DNA from: Acidobacteriota bacterium
GTDB taxonomy: Bacteria; Acidobacteriota; Terriglobia; Versatilivoradales; Versatilivoraceae
Assembly: GCA_028875575.1 (NCBI GenBank)
Contig: JAPPDF010000013.1
Location: 1-58,689, forward strand
Direction of reading: 5' to 3'
Length of the DNA stretch: 58,689 nt
The notes below the pieces were generated by a model, which saw nothing but the letters and a program-made list of their open reading frames with translations, did not search any database and had not been told where the DNA came from. This document shows positions 36,279 through 45,033 of the stretch, in pieces. Made by a program: the position numbers and the translations under genes. Every line of letters begins with the position of its first letter. The stretch's first letter is position 1.

Positions 36279-38504
36279 GTGAACCGCCGAGAGTTTTTGG
36301 AGGTCTCCGGAGCCGTGACTGCCTCCGGCGGGCTGGCCTGGGCCTCGCCGCCAACCGCCGCCCCCGTGCCATCGGACAACTCCTATAGCTACCATGTGGG
36401 CGTGGAGTACTACCGCGCCCCCATGCCGCCCATGGAGATGTGGGACGAAGACTTTGCCGCCATCAAGAAGGCCGGTTTCGACTCGGTGCGAACCTTTACC
36501 TCCTGGAACTGGATGGCTCCGGAGCCGGGCAAGATCGAGTTCGGCGACTTCGACCGCATGTTCGAGCTGGCTGCCAAGCACGGACTGAAGGTCATCTTCG
36601 ACTTTACGCTGTCGACCCACATGGCCTGTCCCGACTGGATGATGCGCAAGCACCCGGACATGCGGGTGGTCTACCACACCGGGGAAGTGGCCGAGCCCTT
36701 TGCCAACTCCGCCGGCGTGCAGGGAGGCAATCGACACTGTTTCGACCATCCCATGTGGAAAGTCTACTCGGAAGAGGTGCTGCGGGCGGTGGTCAACCGC
36801 TACAAGGATTCCCCGGCCATGGGCATGTGGGTGGTCTGGGACGGTCCCGGACTTCAGGGGATGGGCAGCGACGTGAACCGACCCGGATGGAGTTGCTACT
36901 GCGTCCACACGCGAGCCAAGTACCAGCAGTGGCTGAAACGGCGCTTCACCCTGGAACAGTTGAGCGAGCGCCTGGGGATGCGGTACCGGACCTGGGAGGA
37001 CGTGGCGGCTCCGCAGTCCAAGAACCTGCTCATGGCCATGCTGCTGTTCCGGCAGTTCCTCTATGAAAACGTGGCCCAGATCCTGAAATGGCAGGTGGAG
37101 ATCGTGCGCAGCCTGGATCCCAAGCACGAGCTTCACAGCCACGGTTTCCGCTACAACAACCCGCTGGACGAGAGATGCGCCCAGGAGTGCGACAGTTGGG
37201 GCTTTGCGTCCCACAGCACCAACCTGTTTGCCAGCGAGGACCCCTATCAGTACAGCAATATCGCCTATGCCAGCCAGTGGTCTCGGGCGGTGGGAAAGAA
37301 CCACCAGTGGTGGTACACCGAGATCTATTCGGGGTTCTACCACGGCGGGATGACCTATCGGAAGCAGACACTTCCCGAGGACCTGGCCATGTGTCTGTGG
37401 ATGGGCCTGATCTACGGCGCCAAGGGAGCCATCTTCTGGCAGTACCGCCCCGAATATGGAACCCACGAGGCGCCGGGTCTCAATCTTGTCACCATGAGCG
37501 GCAAGCCCCTGCCGCAGCTCAAGGCGATCGAAAAGGCTATCGGGTCCATTCGATCCATCGAGTCCCACCTGCCGCTGAAGATCCCGCGGGCCGAGGTGGC
37601 CATAGCCTACGACAGCGACAACGCCATCATCATGGAGATGGAGAACGCCAAGGGGCAGCAGTTGCGCTTCATCCGCGGCATTCACCGCAGCCTGTGGGAG
37701 AACAACATTCCGGTTGACCTGGTGACCACCCGGATGGACTGGTCCGGCTACAAGCTGGTGTTTCTGCCCAGCCTGATGTTGCTGACGGAGTCGACGATCG
37801 ACAAGATCCGTCGGGTTAGGCGGGACCACCCCGAGATTCACCTGTTTGCCGACGGGATTCTGGGCACCAATGCGCCCACCGGAAGGTTCAGCTACAATCC
37901 TCCCGAAGGGCTGGCAGAGTTGCTGGGGGTCCAGGTGCTGGACTACTCCCGCATCGACGCCCTGGACCTGCATGAGGGGCGGGATCGGATCCACACCGAT
38001 TTCGGAGAATTCACCGTCAAGCAGGCTTGCAATTATGCCAGCCTGGAACCTCAGGGCAGCACCCGTGCCGTCGCCCGCTTCGGCAAGGAAGTGGTGGGGG
38101 TGCAGACCGCCGACGGGGGCTTCACCTGGCTGACGGTTCCCATCGGAGCCGCCTTCGGGGGGCTTCCCGAAGCCGTTCTCACAGACCTGCCTGCCGGGCA
38201 TGCCTTGGACGGCGTTGCCCCTATGGCCTTGCTGGAACCCTTTCTGGAGGCTGCCGGGGTGCGCCGGCCCCTGTCGACCCGGGGGAGCAAGGTGATTGCC
38301 CTGACCCGAGAGTCGCCGGCCGGCGGCAGCCTGGTGTTCGTCCTCAACCTGGAAAACTCGGCGGCCCAGGTGGGTGTGGCTCTGGCCGAGAGGCCGGGCC
38401 GGGCCGAGGACCTGATTCAAAAGAGCCAACTGAGCGTGACCGACGGCACTTTCTCGCTTCAGATCCCGCCGCGCAGCTTGAAGGTGGTGCATTGCCGGGC
38501 TTGA
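36279..38504 (+). CDS. Tat-exported GH42-like glycoside hydrolase
   Basis: A 741-residue protein starting with GTG at 36279, preceded by AGGAG at 36268-36272. The Tat leader is NRREFLEVSGAV. A GH42-type TIM barrel spans about 38-420 (GVEYYRAPMP, FDSVRTFTSWNW, CYCVHTRAKYQQWLKRRF) and a trimerisation-like domain follows (HRSLWENNIPVDLV, YKLVFLPSLMLL). The likely nucleophile is Glu348 in YTEIYSGF. The acid/base position, normally in an NE motif of GH42, reads VVWDGPG with Asp188, so activity may differ from beta-galactosidase. A sigma70-like promoter lies at 36202. The small unknown gene and cupin follow and may be cotranscribed. Confidence 0.8.
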   Translation: MNRREFLEVSGAVTASGGLAWASPPTAAPVPSDNSYSYHVGVEYYRAPMPPMEMWDEDFAAIKKAGFDSVRTFTSWNWMAPEPGKIEFGDFDRMFELAAKHGLKVIFDFTLSTHMACPDWMMRKHPDMRVVYHTGEVAEPFANSAGVQGGNRHCFDHPMWKVYSEEVLRAVVNRYKDSPAMGMWVVWDGPGLQGMGSDVNRPGWSCYCVHTRAKYQQWLKRRFTLEQLSERLGMRYRTWEDVAAPQSKNLLMAMLLFRQFLYENVAQILKWQVEIVRSLDPKHELHSHGFRYNNPLDERCAQECDSWGFASHSTNLFASEDPYQYSNIAYASQWSRAVGKNHQWWYTEIYSGFYHGGMTYRKQTLPEDLAMCLWMGLIYGAKGAIFWQYRPEYGTHEAPGLNLVTMSGKPLPQLKAIEKAIGSIRSIESHLPLKIPRAEVAIAYDSDNAIIMEMENAKGQQLRFIRGIHRSLWENNIPVDLVTTRMDWSGYKLVFLPSLMLLTESTIDKIRRVRRDHPEIHLFADGILGTNAPTGRFSYNPPEGLAELLGVQVLDYSRIDALDLHEGRDRIHTDFGEFTVKQACNYASLEPQGSTRAVARFGKEVVGVQTADGGFTWLTVPIGAAFGGLPEAVLTDLPAGHALDGVAPMALLEPFLEAAGVRRPLSTRGSKVIALTRESPAGGSLVFVLNLENSAAQVGVALAERPGRAEDLIQKSQLSVTDGTFSLQIPPRSLKVVHCRA

Positions 38505-38580
38505 GGCTGCCGGTGGTCCTGTCTCGAGCGACCGGGTGGCCCGATCGCTCTTGGAAGTCATCCATCAGGAGGAATCATCC

Positions 38581-39066
38581 ATGTTCAAGGTAGAGTTCGG
38601 AGTCGTGCATCGCGGGTGCCTGGTGAACCAATTGTCCCGGGCGGTTCCCGGCGTGAGATTCATTTGCCCGGGCGGATTCATTCTGGGGCCCACCTCGGCG
38701 GAAGAGATCCTGGTTCTGGACAACCCCAGCGAGCAGGAGCTTCAGGCCGTGCTGGACCACCTGGAGCAGGATTCGGGCATCGCTGAGTGCAGCCTGCTGG
38801 AACGGTCGGGAGACAAGGCCTTCGTTCGCATCCTGACCTCGGCCAGTCCGGGAGAGGGATATTGCTCGGAGGTGGTGGCCGATAACCATGGTTTCCGCAT
38901 CGGCATGGAAATCCAGCAGGGGGGCCTCGAGAAGTGGAAGGTCGGTTGCTTCGAGCGCTCCAACGCAGAGCAGTTGCTGAAGGATCTGGCAAAGCTGGGC
39001 GAGATCAAGTCCCAATCCATCAGTGAAGTGAGCTGGCAGGAACTGCTCGGGCAGGGTCCGGCATGA
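38581..39066 (+). CDS. Small protein of unknown function
   Basis: A 161-residue cytosolic-looking protein that I cannot assign. The ATG at 38581 follows AGGAGGAATCATCC; the frame extends upstream but without a site. The pattern (VEFGVVHRGCLVNQLSRAVP, alternating strands, then AEQLLKDLAKLGEIKSQSIS) faintly resembles the sensor half of bacterioopsin-activator-type regulators, but no helix-turn-helix follows. The stop overlaps the cupin start by four bases (ATGA), so the two are translationally coupled and probably act together. Confidence is for the gene, not for a function. Confidence 0.72.
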   Translation: MFKVEFGVVHRGCLVNQLSRAVPGVRFICPGGFILGPTSAEEILVLDNPSEQELQAVLDHLEQDSGIAECSLLERSGDKAFVRILTSASPGEGYCSEVVADNHGFRIGMEIQQGGLEKWKVGCFERSNAEQLLKDLAKLGEIKSQSISEVSWQELLGQGPA

Positions 39067-39413
39067 GAATCGTCTACTCCAGGGAAGAACCCATCGATCG
39101 CAGCGACCCCGGTCTGGAGGCCATGAGGCTGGTCAACAGCGGGAAAGGCGCAAGGCACATGACCGCCGGCGTCGCCACCTTCTCTCCGGGCTCGGCGGTT
39201 TTCCTGCATACCCACCCCTGCGAGGAGACAGTCATCATCCTGGAGGGTCGGGCAACCGCCGAGATCGACGGCAAGACCTTTGCGCTCGGCAAGTATGACG
39301 CCACCATTGTGCCGCCGCTGGTGCCCCACTGTTTTCGCAACGAGAGCCGGGAGCCCATGGTGATCGCCTATTTCTATCCCGACGTGGACGTGGCCCGGGA
39401 CCGGGTGGAATAG
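39063..39413 (+). CDS. Cupin-domain protein
   Basis: A 116-residue single-domain cupin. Cupin motif 1 reads HTHPCEETVIILEGRATAEI, with His-His-Glu ligands for a metal; motif 2 is PPLVPHCFRNES with the fourth histidine. Such small cupins can be isomerases, dioxygenases or sugar-binding proteins; nothing in the sequence decides. The start overlaps the preceding gene's stop by four bases, and the gene lies downstream of the GH42-like gene, which suggests a carbohydrate-related task by context only. Confidence 0.85.
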   Translation: MRIVYSREEPIDRSDPGLEAMRLVNSGKGARHMTAGVATFSPGSAVFLHTHPCEETVIILEGRATAEIDGKTFALGKYDATIVPPLVPHCFRNESREPMVIAYFYPDVDVARDRVE

Positions 39414-39559
39414 TTGTCAGTGGATAGTGATTAGCCCAGCCCCCGCCTTGGCGGGCGGTTCTTACGAGAGTGAAACAGGTTTGTTTCAGTTGCTGAACGT
39501 GTCGATTAAATAGCTATCCACTAACCACTAATCACTGACCACTAAACCGAAGGTTTCCC
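39414..39559. repeat. Inverted-repeat sequence containing a dispersed palindrome
   Basis: Imperfect inverted arms GTCAGTGGATAGTGATTAG (39416-39434) and TATCCACTAACC...CTAATCACTGACC (to about 39540) enclose a second copy of the structured repeat at 13811-13850, here at 39440-39479. TGAAACA-GGTT-TGTTTCA at 39471-39488 is itself a perfect stem. It looks like a short non-coding mobile-type repeat between two genes. Confidence 0.55.
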
Positions 39560-40951
39560 ATGAATCGAAGACAGCTGCTGCAGAGTCTTACCGTTGCCTC
39601 GGGGTTGACGGCTACCGTGGCGGCCTGTCGGGACCCGTCGGGAGGACCGGCGGGATCCGCGGCGCCTGCCGGGTCCGGTTCCGGCGAACCGGTCTGTTAC
39701 ACCTCCGACTGGAAGCGGACCCAGCCTGACCTGGTGCTCTACCTGCCCGAGGAGCCCCCCTACGCCTCCGAGGCCAGCGACCACGTGCTGGTCGAGGTCA
39801 CTCCCGGAGGAGACCTGCTGGCCATCTGGACCCTGGCCACCAAGGAAGGGGCTCACGACTACTCGGTAGTGTACGCGCGCAGCAAGGACAACGGGGTAAC
39901 CTGGACCCGGCCCCAGCCCATCGCCGCCCCGGAGAAACTGGGGACCTACTGCAACTTCGGCTGGCCGGTGGTCAGCAAGTCGGGCCGCATCTACGTCTTC
40001 TACAACTTCGCCCCGGGTATCGGCGAGGGGTTCATCAATGCCATCATGCGCTGCAAGTTTTCCGACGATGACGGCTACACCTGGCAGGACGCCGGGATCG
40101 ACATGCCCTACAAGAGGAACCGGAAGTACGATCATCCCGGTCCGGATGTGCTCAGCCGCTGCATCGTCTGGCAGAAGCCCATCCGGGATGCCAAGGACCG
40201 TCCGGTGGTGCCCTTGACCCGGTCGACGGCGGCCTACGTCAAACCGTTTTCCAAGGACAAGAACCTGGGGGAATGCCGTTGTGAATTCATCCGCTACGAG
40301 AACATCGACGAGGGGCCCCATCCGAGGGATCTCAAGCTGACCTATCTTCCCGAAGACGAAGATTTGATCTGGGTTCCCTGCACCTTCGAGCCTGAAAAAT
40401 CCGAGGGATACACCTTCTGTCAGGAGCCCGGGACCGTTCTCCTGCCGGACGGACGCCTGTTCGCGGCCATGCGAACCGCCAACGGGCAGGTGTGGTACAC
40501 GGTGTCGGACGATGCCGAGGCCCGGACCTGGCGGAAGGCCGAGATGTTGAGGTACCGCGACGGCGGAAAACCGGTCGAGAATCCGGTCTCGCCCACCCCC
40601 ATGTTCCGGCTTTCCGACGGACGCTTTCTGCTCTTCATGCAGAACCACGACGGCACGGGTTACGGAGGCAAGGGACCCTTGGACCTCAATGCCCGTCGCC
40701 CCCAGTTTTTCGTGGTCGGCGAATATCGTCCCAAGGCCCATCAGCCTGTCTGGTTCAGCCAGCCCAAGATGATCTTCGATACTCACGCCACCGGTGTCTT
40801 CCCCAAGTACTGGAAGTGGTTGTCCATGTACGCCAGCTTCACCGAGCATCGGGGGAAGCGCATCCTCTGGTACGCCGATCGAAAGTTATTCGTGCTGGGG
40901 CGCACCATCACCGACGAGATGCTCGCCGACATGACCGTCCCCAGGGCGTAG
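39560..40951 (+). CDS. Tat-exported sialidase-like lipoprotein
   Basis: A 463-residue paralogue of the protein at 3943. The leader MNRRQLLQSL ends in VAAC (Cys23), so it is probably a Tat lipoprotein, unlike the other copy, which has no cysteine there. Asp-box motifs are SKDNGVTW and SDDDGYTW. The opening CYTSDWKRTQPDLVLYLP and the segments EGPHPRDLKLTYLPE and QNHDGTGYGGKGP are shared with the paralogue. Sialidase activity is a family inference. The gene lies between a repeat element and the exported DapA-like gene. Confidence 0.8.
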   Translation: MNRRQLLQSLTVASGLTATVAACRDPSGGPAGSAAPAGSGSGEPVCYTSDWKRTQPDLVLYLPEEPPYASEASDHVLVEVTPGGDLLAIWTLATKEGAHDYSVVYARSKDNGVTWTRPQPIAAPEKLGTYCNFGWPVVSKSGRIYVFYNFAPGIGEGFINAIMRCKFSDDDGYTWQDAGIDMPYKRNRKYDHPGPDVLSRCIVWQKPIRDAKDRPVVPLTRSTAAYVKPFSKDKNLGECRCEFIRYENIDEGPHPRDLKLTYLPEDEDLIWVPCTFEPEKSEGYTFCQEPGTVLLPDGRLFAAMRTANGQVWYTVSDDAEARTWRKAEMLRYRDGGKPVENPVSPTPMFRLSDGRFLLFMQNHDGTGYGGKGPLDLNARRPQFFVVGEYRPKAHQPVWFSQPKMIFDTHATGVFPKYWKWLSMYASFTEHRGKRILWYADRKLFVLGRTITDEMLADMTVPRA

Positions 40952-41036
40952 CCCGGTCATGCCTCGGACCGACAGGCATCCAAACGAGTTATTCCCATAG
41001 GACCACAATCAAAAAGCTACAATCCAAAGTCTACAA

Positions 41037-41054
41037 TGCAGGACTCATCCTGCA
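41037..41054. other. Hairpin upstream of the DapA-like gene
   Basis: TGCAGGA-CTCA-TCCTGCA forms a perfect seven-base-pair stem with a four-base loop, 29 bases before the start at 41083. No T run follows. It could be a weak terminator for the sialidase-like gene or a leader hairpin. Confidence 0.4.
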
Positions 41055-41082
41055 ACGTTGACGCATCTCAAGGAGTCATTCG

Positions 41083-42102
41083 ATGGCATCCATACGATTT
41101 CCCAACACAAGAGTAAGCCGGCGCGGTTTCTTGGCCGGGTCGGTGGCGGCGACCGTTCTGGCGCTTCAAGGTCGGAGCCGGGTAGCCGCCGCCCCGGTTC
41201 TCCGGGGGGCCGAATCCGAGACTGCCGCCGAGCGGATCTACCGCAAGCTCCGGGGCCCGGTGGTGCCCATCAACATCCCCCTGGCCAAGGACTACTCGGT
41301 GGACTACGGCAATCTGAGGGACTACGTGGACTTCCTCTGCGAGAACCAGGCGCCGGTCATCTTCTTCACTCACGGCAGCAGTGAGTTCAGGAGCATGAGT
41401 GAGCCTGAGATCGAGAAGCTGTGCCGGACCGCGGCCGAGCAGGCTCGCGGCCGGGCTCTGGTGATCGGGGGGACCGGGAAGTGGTGGACCGGCAAGAGCA
41501 TCGACTTCATCCGGCGCCTGGAGGACTCGGGAGTGGACGGTGTCAACCTGCACCTGTTTACCACCAAGCCGGAGGAGGTCTACGCCGCATTTGCCGAGGT
41601 TGCCGGCCGCACGCGGCTGCCCCTCCTGGGGTACGACGAGAATTATCCCGCAGACCTGGTGGCACGCCTGTCCACCATCCCCGGGGTGTGCGGACTGAAG
41701 AGCCACGATGCGCTCTACCGCTATCACGATTTCATCCGGGCGGTTGAGGGCAAGAAGTTCGTGATCGTTGGCGGGGGCCAGATGCGCAATTTCCTCTATG
41801 GTTACCTGATCGGTTCCCAGGGCTACCTCTGTGCCTATGCTCCCTTTGCCCCGGCAATCGCCTTCCGTTTCTATCGCGCCCTGGAACGCAACGACCTGGA
41901 TGAAGCCCGCCGGGTCATGTTCGAATACGAAGACCCGCTCATGAAAGTTGCCGGGGGCCTGGGCTGGGGCCAATCCATCAAGAGCATTCTGCAGATCAAG
42001 GGACTCTTCCACACCAATCTGTGGCGGCCGCCCGCTCCCTCCCACGGACCCGAGCCGAAAAAACAACTTCGGCAGTTCCTGGCCGACAAGGGCCTCCTGT
42101 AG
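41083..42102 (+). CDS. Tat-exported DapA-family lyase/aldolase
   Basis: A 339-residue DapA (DHDPS/NAL) family protein with a Tat leader (VSRRGFLAGSVAATVLAL), unusual for a family that normally works in the cytosol. The start follows AAGGAG. The Schiff-base lysine is Lys206 (GVCGLKSHD), and Tyr184 (LLGYDEN) matches the catalytic tyrosine. The Thr-Thr pair of dihydrodipicolinate synthase (GTTGE) is replaced by HGSSE, so it is not an authentic DapA. A pyruvate-type lyase or dehydratase acting on sugar acids is more likely. A second exported member is at 52681-53703. A short hairpin precedes the gene. Confidence 0.85.
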   Translation: MASIRFPNTRVSRRGFLAGSVAATVLALQGRSRVAAAPVLRGAESETAAERIYRKLRGPVVPINIPLAKDYSVDYGNLRDYVDFLCENQAPVIFFTHGSSEFRSMSEPEIEKLCRTAAEQARGRALVIGGTGKWWTGKSIDFIRRLEDSGVDGVNLHLFTTKPEEVYAAFAEVAGRTRLPLLGYDENYPADLVARLSTIPGVCGLKSHDALYRYHDFIRAVEGKKFVIVGGGQMRNFLYGYLIGSQGYLCAYAPFAPAIAFRFYRALERNDLDEARRVMFEYEDPLMKVAGGLGWGQSIKSILQIKGLFHTNLWRPPAPSHGPEPKKQLRQFLADKGLL

Positions 42103-42187
42103 CGCCGGCGAGCGATGCCTGCAGCAATTAGTGCCTGCACAAGATTTGTCCCATGACGCCGGGCCGGGAATCGATTTTTTCGTAATT

Positions 42188-42343
42188 AACATCGATGCAC
42201 AGGATTCACAGGACGAGAGCTTACTGCACCAAAAGCCGGCTCGCGTGATGATCCGGTCCGGGATTGCGGATGCCCAGGATTACAGGACACCGGACTCCCA
42301 AGACCATATCCTGTGTATCCTGTCTATCCTGTGCATCGATGTT
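42188..42343. repeat. Inverted repeat pair AACATCGATGCACAGGAT
   Basis: AACATCGATGCACAGGAT (42188-42205) and its perfect reverse complement (42326-42343) bound about 156 bases. Part of the same sequence occurs at 3708-3724. Short CCTGT-containing direct repeats lie inside. This is a dispersed non-coding repeat with potential to form a long stem. Confidence 0.6.
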
Positions 42344-42550
42344 GATAATCTTAGTGGCAGTGCGCGCCGTTGAAGCAGATCCGTCTCGCTTAGTGGCCCT
42401 TCGTCGTCCTTCGTGGATCACTCATTTTTCTTTTGTTTCAAATAAGCGATTGGTGTCCGTTCGTGGTTCGGTGTTCAATTGCGCCCGGCTATCTTTCGAG
42501 TTTATGATTGAGGCTCGGGCAGCCCAGCCTGCCAATTTTCGAAAACACCG
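42344..42550. other. Non-coding spacer with repeat fragment
   Basis: Between the inverted repeat and the alpha/beta hydrolase gene. TTGTTTCAAATAAGC at 42433-42447 matches 13792-13806 exactly, and TTCGTGG occurs twice nearby. I see no gene and no clear promoter. Confidence 0.4.
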
Positions 42551-43606
42551 GTGCCAGTCGTGACACTGCCGACCGATCGCCGTGCCTTTCTGAAATCCTC
42601 GGCCCTGATTGCAGGAGCTTCAGCAGTGACTTCCAGTTCGATGGCCATGTCCCTGGAACCCCCTGACGAGCCTTCCGACGCGGCCGAGCTGAGAGCCAGG
42701 CTGCTGGAGTGCCTGGGTGGAGACTGGCCCGAGCCCTGCGAGCTGGAGCCCAGGGTCATGCGGGAAGAGCAGCGCAAGGGTTACCGTTTGCTGTGGGTCG
42801 ATTACGCCGTGGAACCCGGCGATCGGGTGCCGGCCATCCTGCTGATCCCGGACGGTGTCACGCCCGCGACCCCGGCGGCCGGGGTGGCCCTCTGGCACCA
42901 GCATGCGGGAAAGTGGCATCTGGGCAAGACCGAGCCCGCCGGTCTGGCCGGCGATCGAATGCACCATACCGGAGTGGCCCTGGTCCGACTGGGATACGTG
43001 GTGCTTTGTCCCGACGCTCTTTGCTTTGAACAGCGCCGGGACCCGGAGGGCAGGTTGAAGGGCGGCGACTACGAGCGGTACGAGTTTCTGCGTCAGGTCG
43101 TCCAGGGACGCTGCATGGCCTGGAAAAATATTCTGGATATGCAGCGGGCCGTCGACTATCTGAGCGCTCGTCCGGAGGTGGACCCCGGGCGTCTGGGATG
43201 TTACGGCCACTCAATGGGGTCGACACACACCTGGTTGGTGGGTCCCTGGGAGCCGCGCTTGAAATGCCTGGTGGGCAACTGTTGCCTGCCCACCTACCGG
43301 GCGATTCACCGCCACAAGCTGCTCCACTGTTTTCCCAACTTCATCCCGGGTTTTCACCAATATGGGGATACGCCCGACATCGCCGGCCTGATTGCGCCCA
43401 GGGCGCTGCATCTGAACTTTGGCGAGAAGGATGCCAGTTCGCCCATCGGGGAGGTTCGCCGGGGGATGGAGAGCATCGGCCGGGCCTACGCCCGGGCCGG
43501 GGCCGCCGGCCGCTTCACCTGGTTCATCGAGCCCGGAGCCGGCCACGTCTTGTCGGAGAAGATGTGGCGCAAGGCCCGTGAGACGTTTGGGAAATACCTG
43601 GCCTGA
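42551..43606 (+). CDS. Tat-exported alpha/beta hydrolase (esterase-type)
   Basis: A protein of about 351 residues starting at GTG 42551 (GTG 42560 is equally possible; neither has a good ribosome-binding site). The leader is DRRAFLKSSALIAGASAV, a Tat-like signal. The triad is clear: Ser221 in GCYGHSMG, Asp294 in FGEKDASSP and His332 in PGAGHVLS. The sequence type is that of dienelactone-hydrolase/acetyl-xylan-esterase-like enzymes exported by Planctomycetota and Acidobacteriota. Substrate is probably a carbohydrate ester but that is inference. The aminotransferase gene follows after 54 bases. Confidence 0.85.
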   Translation: MPVVTLPTDRRAFLKSSALIAGASAVTSSSMAMSLEPPDEPSDAAELRARLLECLGGDWPEPCELEPRVMREEQRKGYRLLWVDYAVEPGDRVPAILLIPDGVTPATPAAGVALWHQHAGKWHLGKTEPAGLAGDRMHHTGVALVRLGYVVLCPDALCFEQRRDPEGRLKGGDYERYEFLRQVVQGRCMAWKNILDMQRAVDYLSARPEVDPGRLGCYGHSMGSTHTWLVGPWEPRLKCLVGNCCLPTYRAIHRHKLLHCFPNFIPGFHQYGDTPDIAGLIAPRALHLNFGEKDASSPIGEVRRGMESIGRAYARAGAAGRFTWFIEPGAGHVLSEKMWRKARETFGKYLA

Positions 43607-43660
43607 CAGCCGGGCCGGCGCCGACAAGACAGTGGCAAGGGAGAGAAGGAGGACGGCTGA

Positions 43661-44851
43661 ATGGGTCTGCAGCAGCGCATCGGAGAGAAGGAACGGCAGT
43701 ACGTTCTGGAGGTCCTGCAGGGCCAGTTCCGAAAGTCGGACAGCGCGGCCAGCACGCGCCTGGAGCAGGTTTTTGCCGATACCATCGGCGTGCGTTTCGC
43801 CATCGGCTTCGTCAACGGCACCGCCACCATGCACAGCGCGCTGGCGGCCATGGGGGTGGGACCCGGAGACGAGGTTATCGTCCCTCCGTTGACCATGGCC
43901 TCCACCTCCATGGCGGTGGTGCACTGCCAGGCTTCCGCGGTCTTCGCCGACGTGGATTCCGATACCTGGAACATCGATCCCCGGTCGGTGGAAGCCTGCA
44001 TCGGCCCCAGGACCAAGGCCATACTGCCGGTGGCGCTCTACGGGCTTCCGCCGGATATGCCGGCGCTCATGCGGATCGCCGAGCGTCACGGGCTGCAGGT
44101 ATTGGAAGACGATGCCCAGTGTTTCCTGGGATCCATCCATGGAACGCTGGTGGGCGGCATCGCCCACGCCAGCAGCTTCAGCTTTCAAAGCACCAAGCAC
44201 ATGACCTGCGGCGAGGGGGGTATGGTCACCACCGACGACGAGAGGCTGGCGGAGCGGATTCGCCAGTTCAGCAACCTTGGGTACGGCACCGTGGGCGCCA
44301 AGCCGGGCGCCGGGGTGATCTCCAAGGAGGTGATCCAGAACCCCGCTTACCTGCGGCATCAGCAGGTGGGCTGGAACTACCGCATGTCGGAGTTGTGCGC
44401 GGCCGTGGCCCTGGCCCAGGTGGAGCGCCTGGAGGAACTGGTGGATCGTCGAGTCCGGGTCGCCGAGCTCTACCGGCAGGCCATGGATGGTTGCGAGTGG
44501 CTGACGCCTCAGAAGGTCCCTTCCGGGTACAGGCACGCCTACTGGACCTACGTGCTGCGTCTGGACAACGGCGGCGCCTTCAGCTGGGAAGCCTTTCGCG
44601 AAAAGTATCTGGAGCTGGGCGGAGACCCCATGTACGGGTGCTGGCAGGTGACCTACCTGGAGCCGGCCTTCCTGGGGCGGAAGTTCTCCTCCGACCAGCG
44701 TCAGGACTACCGTCGATCCCTCTGTCCGGTGGCTGAAAGCGTGCAGCCGCGGCTGTTTCAGTTCAAGACCAACTACTTCGATGAGGAGCGGGCCCGGCGC
44801 CAGGCCGAGGCCTTGCACGGCGCCATTCGATTTTTTGACGGCACGGCTTGA
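43661..44851 (+). CDS. DegT/DnrJ/EryC1/StrS-family aminotransferase
   Basis: A 396-residue PLP enzyme of the sugar aminotransferase family. The PLP lysine is Lys179 in FSFQSTKHMTCGEGGMVTT, and the cofactor-contacting EDDAQ motif is at 149-153. GTATMHSALAAMGVGPGDEV and PPLTMASTSMAVV complete the fold I core. Start is the ATG at 43661. Family members make amino sugars from keto sugars, or act as dehydratases in antibiotic and polysaccharide pathways. No nucleotide-sugar genes are adjacent, so the substrate cannot be inferred from context. It lacks a signal peptide and should be cytosolic. Confidence 0.9.
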   Translation: MGLQQRIGEKERQYVLEVLQGQFRKSDSAASTRLEQVFADTIGVRFAIGFVNGTATMHSALAAMGVGPGDEVIVPPLTMASTSMAVVHCQASAVFADVDSDTWNIDPRSVEACIGPRTKAILPVALYGLPPDMPALMRIAERHGLQVLEDDAQCFLGSIHGTLVGGIAHASSFSFQSTKHMTCGEGGMVTTDDERLAERIRQFSNLGYGTVGAKPGAGVISKEVIQNPAYLRHQQVGWNYRMSELCAAVALAQVERLEELVDRRVRVAELYRQAMDGCEWLTPQKVPSGYRHAYWTYVLRLDNGGAFSWEAFREKYLELGGDPMYGCWQVTYLEPAFLGRKFSSDQRQDYRRSLCPVAESVQPRLFQFKTNYFDEERARRQAEALHGAIRFFDGTA

Positions 44852-45033
44852 CAGCGGTTGTGGTCTCGGTTCAGACCTGAAGGCAGGAGCCGGGGGCGAC
44901 CGGTTCGCCGGTTGACGGTGGCGACTGGTGAACGGAAATTCGCTGGCGAAAAAACGGCCGGGTTTTCCGGAAACCCGCGCCCGGGATGTTGCGTCTTAAG
45001 AAAGGGTTCGGATCGCTGAGGCAGGGTTCTTTC

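Noticed and set aside
36000-38561. 853-residue open frame antisense to the GH42-like gene
   Set aside because: Same reason: shadow of a recognised gene with atypical residue composition and no ribosome-binding site.
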